From Thermoplasmata archaeon (GTDB lineage Archaea; Thermoplasmatota; Thermoplasmata; Lutacidiplasmatales; UBA184): a stretch of 6,148 nucleotides of DNA. Shown here one piece after another: positions 5,309-6,148 of the stretch (position 1 is the first letter of the stretch; every line of letters begins with the position of its first letter). The notes beneath the pieces were generated by a model. That model was not told the DNA's origin and ran no database searches. It saw only the letters and a list, made by a program, of their open reading frames with translations. Where the stretch lies: assembly GCA_030042955.1 (NCBI GenBank), contig JASHYQ010000155.1, positions 1 through 6,148 on the forward strand, read 5' to 3'. The translations under genes and the position numbers were made by a program.

Positions 5309-6148
5309 CTACGGTCGAGCGGCATGGACCTCGTCCACGTACGTGAGCCACGAGGAATACATCTCCGACCGGCCGTGGATGGCGTCCTCGTACCGCTGCT
5401 GCAGACGCCGGGTGATCGGATACTGGCCGGTGCCGATCGGTCGGCCATCGACCTCCCGGATCGGGGTGATCCCCGCTGCGGTTCCGGTGTAGAAGAGCTC
5501 GTCCGCCGAGAACAGCTCCTCCCGGGTGAAGTCCGTCCGCTGGAAGACGAGGTGCTCGTCGGCGAGGAACCGGATCACCGAGTCACGGGTCACGCCCCGC
5601 AAGATCCCCGAGCTCGCCGGCGGGGTGCTCACGACGCCTTTCTTGACGCGGAAGATGTTCTCGCCGGGCCCCTCCGCCACCATGCCGGTGGAATTCAGCA
5701 GGATCGCCTCGTCGTAGCCGCCGCTGACCGCCTCCATCTTCGCGAGCGCCGAGTTCGCGTAGTTGGCCGAGCACTTCGCCTGGGGAGGAAGGGACCGGGA
5801 ATCGATGCGGACCCAGCTCGAGACGGTCGCGCGGACCCCGTGCTGGACGCCCGCGGCGCCAAGGTAGGCGCCCCACTCCCACTCGGCCACGGCCACCTGC
5901 ACCGGGCTCTTCGTCGGGTCGAGTCCCATCTCGCCGTAACCGGAAAACGCGATCGGCCGGATGTACGCCTCCGGCGTCTCGTTCGCCCGAACCATGTCGA
6001 TGCAGGCCTCCTTGATGACGGCCTGCGTGAACGGGAGCGCCATTCGGTAGGCCTTGGCGCTGTTCATGAGGCGCTCCAGGTGCTCGTCGAGGCGGAAGAT
6101 CGCCGAGCCGTGGGCGGTCCGGTGGCATCGGATCCCCTCGAAGACCGC
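5309..6148 (-). CDS. ilvE: Branched-chain amino acid aminotransferase, 5'-truncated by window edge
   Basis: A PLP-dependent fold-type IV transaminase that interconverts valine, leucine and isoleucine with their 2-oxo acids using glutamate/2-oxoglutarate. The frame is open to the window edge, giving 279 residues. Reading past the internal ATG at 6067 adds 27 residues with the family's N-terminal motifs VFEGIRCH and AIFRLDEHLERL, so that ATG is not the start. About 30 residues are missing compared with the usual 300 or so. In visible numbering, Lys125 (PPQAKCSANY) is the PLP-binding lysine. It is followed by GYDEAILLNSTGMVAEGPGENIF (144-166), with Glu159 expected to contact the PLP pyridine nitrogen. 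Next come TPPASSGILRGVTRDSV (175-191) and the phosphate-binding YTGTAAGITPI (220-230). The last motif usually reads TAAE; here Glu is Gly226. The stop is TAG at 5311-5309, 26 bases before the malic enzyme ATG. The BCAT assignment over D-amino acid aminotransferase or aminodeoxychorismate lyase rests on the FEGIR and GENIF blocks and overall collinearity. Confidence 0.93.
   Translation of the reverse strand, partial: AVFEGIRCHRTAHGSAIFRLDEHLERLMNSAKAYRMALPFTQAVIKEACIDMVRANETPEAYIRPIAFSGYGEMGLDPTKSPVQVAVAEWEWGAYLGAAGVQHGVRATVSSWVRIDSRSLPPQAKCSANYANSALAKMEAVSGGYDEAILLNSTGMVAEGPGENIFRVKKGVVSTPPASSGILRGVTRDSVIRFLADEHLVFQRTDFTREELFSADELFYTGTAAGITPIREVDGRPIGTGQYPITRRLQQRYEDAIHGRSEMYSSWLTYVDEVHAARP

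Noticed and set aside
4050..5492. Long plus-strand open frame of 480 codons opposite the malic enzyme and ilvE
   Set aside because: It is antisense to a clearly conserved malic enzyme. Its translation shows only low-complexity Arg/Asp/Glu/Val-rich sequence, as expected for the complement of a GC-rich gene.

Overview
This is a dense, strongly GC-rich prokaryotic window with seven protein genes, two of them cut by the window edges, and no RNA genes, CRISPR arrays or mobile elements that I could find. I lean towards a high-GC archaeon, perhaps a Thermoplasmatota-like euryarchaeote. The CBS gene has a TATA-like box about 29 bases upstream of an ATG with no leader room, which fits archaeal leaderless transcription. 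Other genes have GGAGG-type Shine-Dalgarno sites. A GC-rich bacterium such as an actinobacterium cannot be excluded, because the long-form malic enzyme and the DUF6390-like protein are both families I know mainly from bacteria.

Left block (1-1990, plus strand): the C-terminal part of hypC ([NiFe] hydrogenase maturation chaperone), then a ten-helix EamA/DMT transporter, then a protein that looks like DUF6390, a family I associate with hydrogenase gene clusters. The gaps are 34 and 6 bases, so these look like the 3' end of a hydrogenase maturation operon. This block converges on a minus-strand CBS-domain gene.

Middle block (2031-3518): a two-CBS-domain nucleotide-sensor protein (minus) and a 228-residue helical protein of unknown function (plus) are divergently transcribed from an intergenic region of about 210 bases. 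That region carries two palindromic elements sharing GGTCAAG, one near each gene's putative promoter. They are candidate binding sites for a common regulator.

Right block (3579-6148, minus strand): a branched-chain amino acid aminotransferase (ilvE, 5' end outside the window), followed 26 bases later by a long-form malic enzyme. The pair looks co-transcribed. Malic enzyme makes pyruvate, the precursor of valine, leucine and alanine, so the pairing makes metabolic sense. The malic enzyme's nucleotide-binding residues suggest NADP+ rather than NAD+ use.

No clear new defence or mobile system is visible. The items most worth follow-up are the paired palindromes with the unknown divergent gene, and the EamA/DUF6390 tail of the hydrogenase operon.
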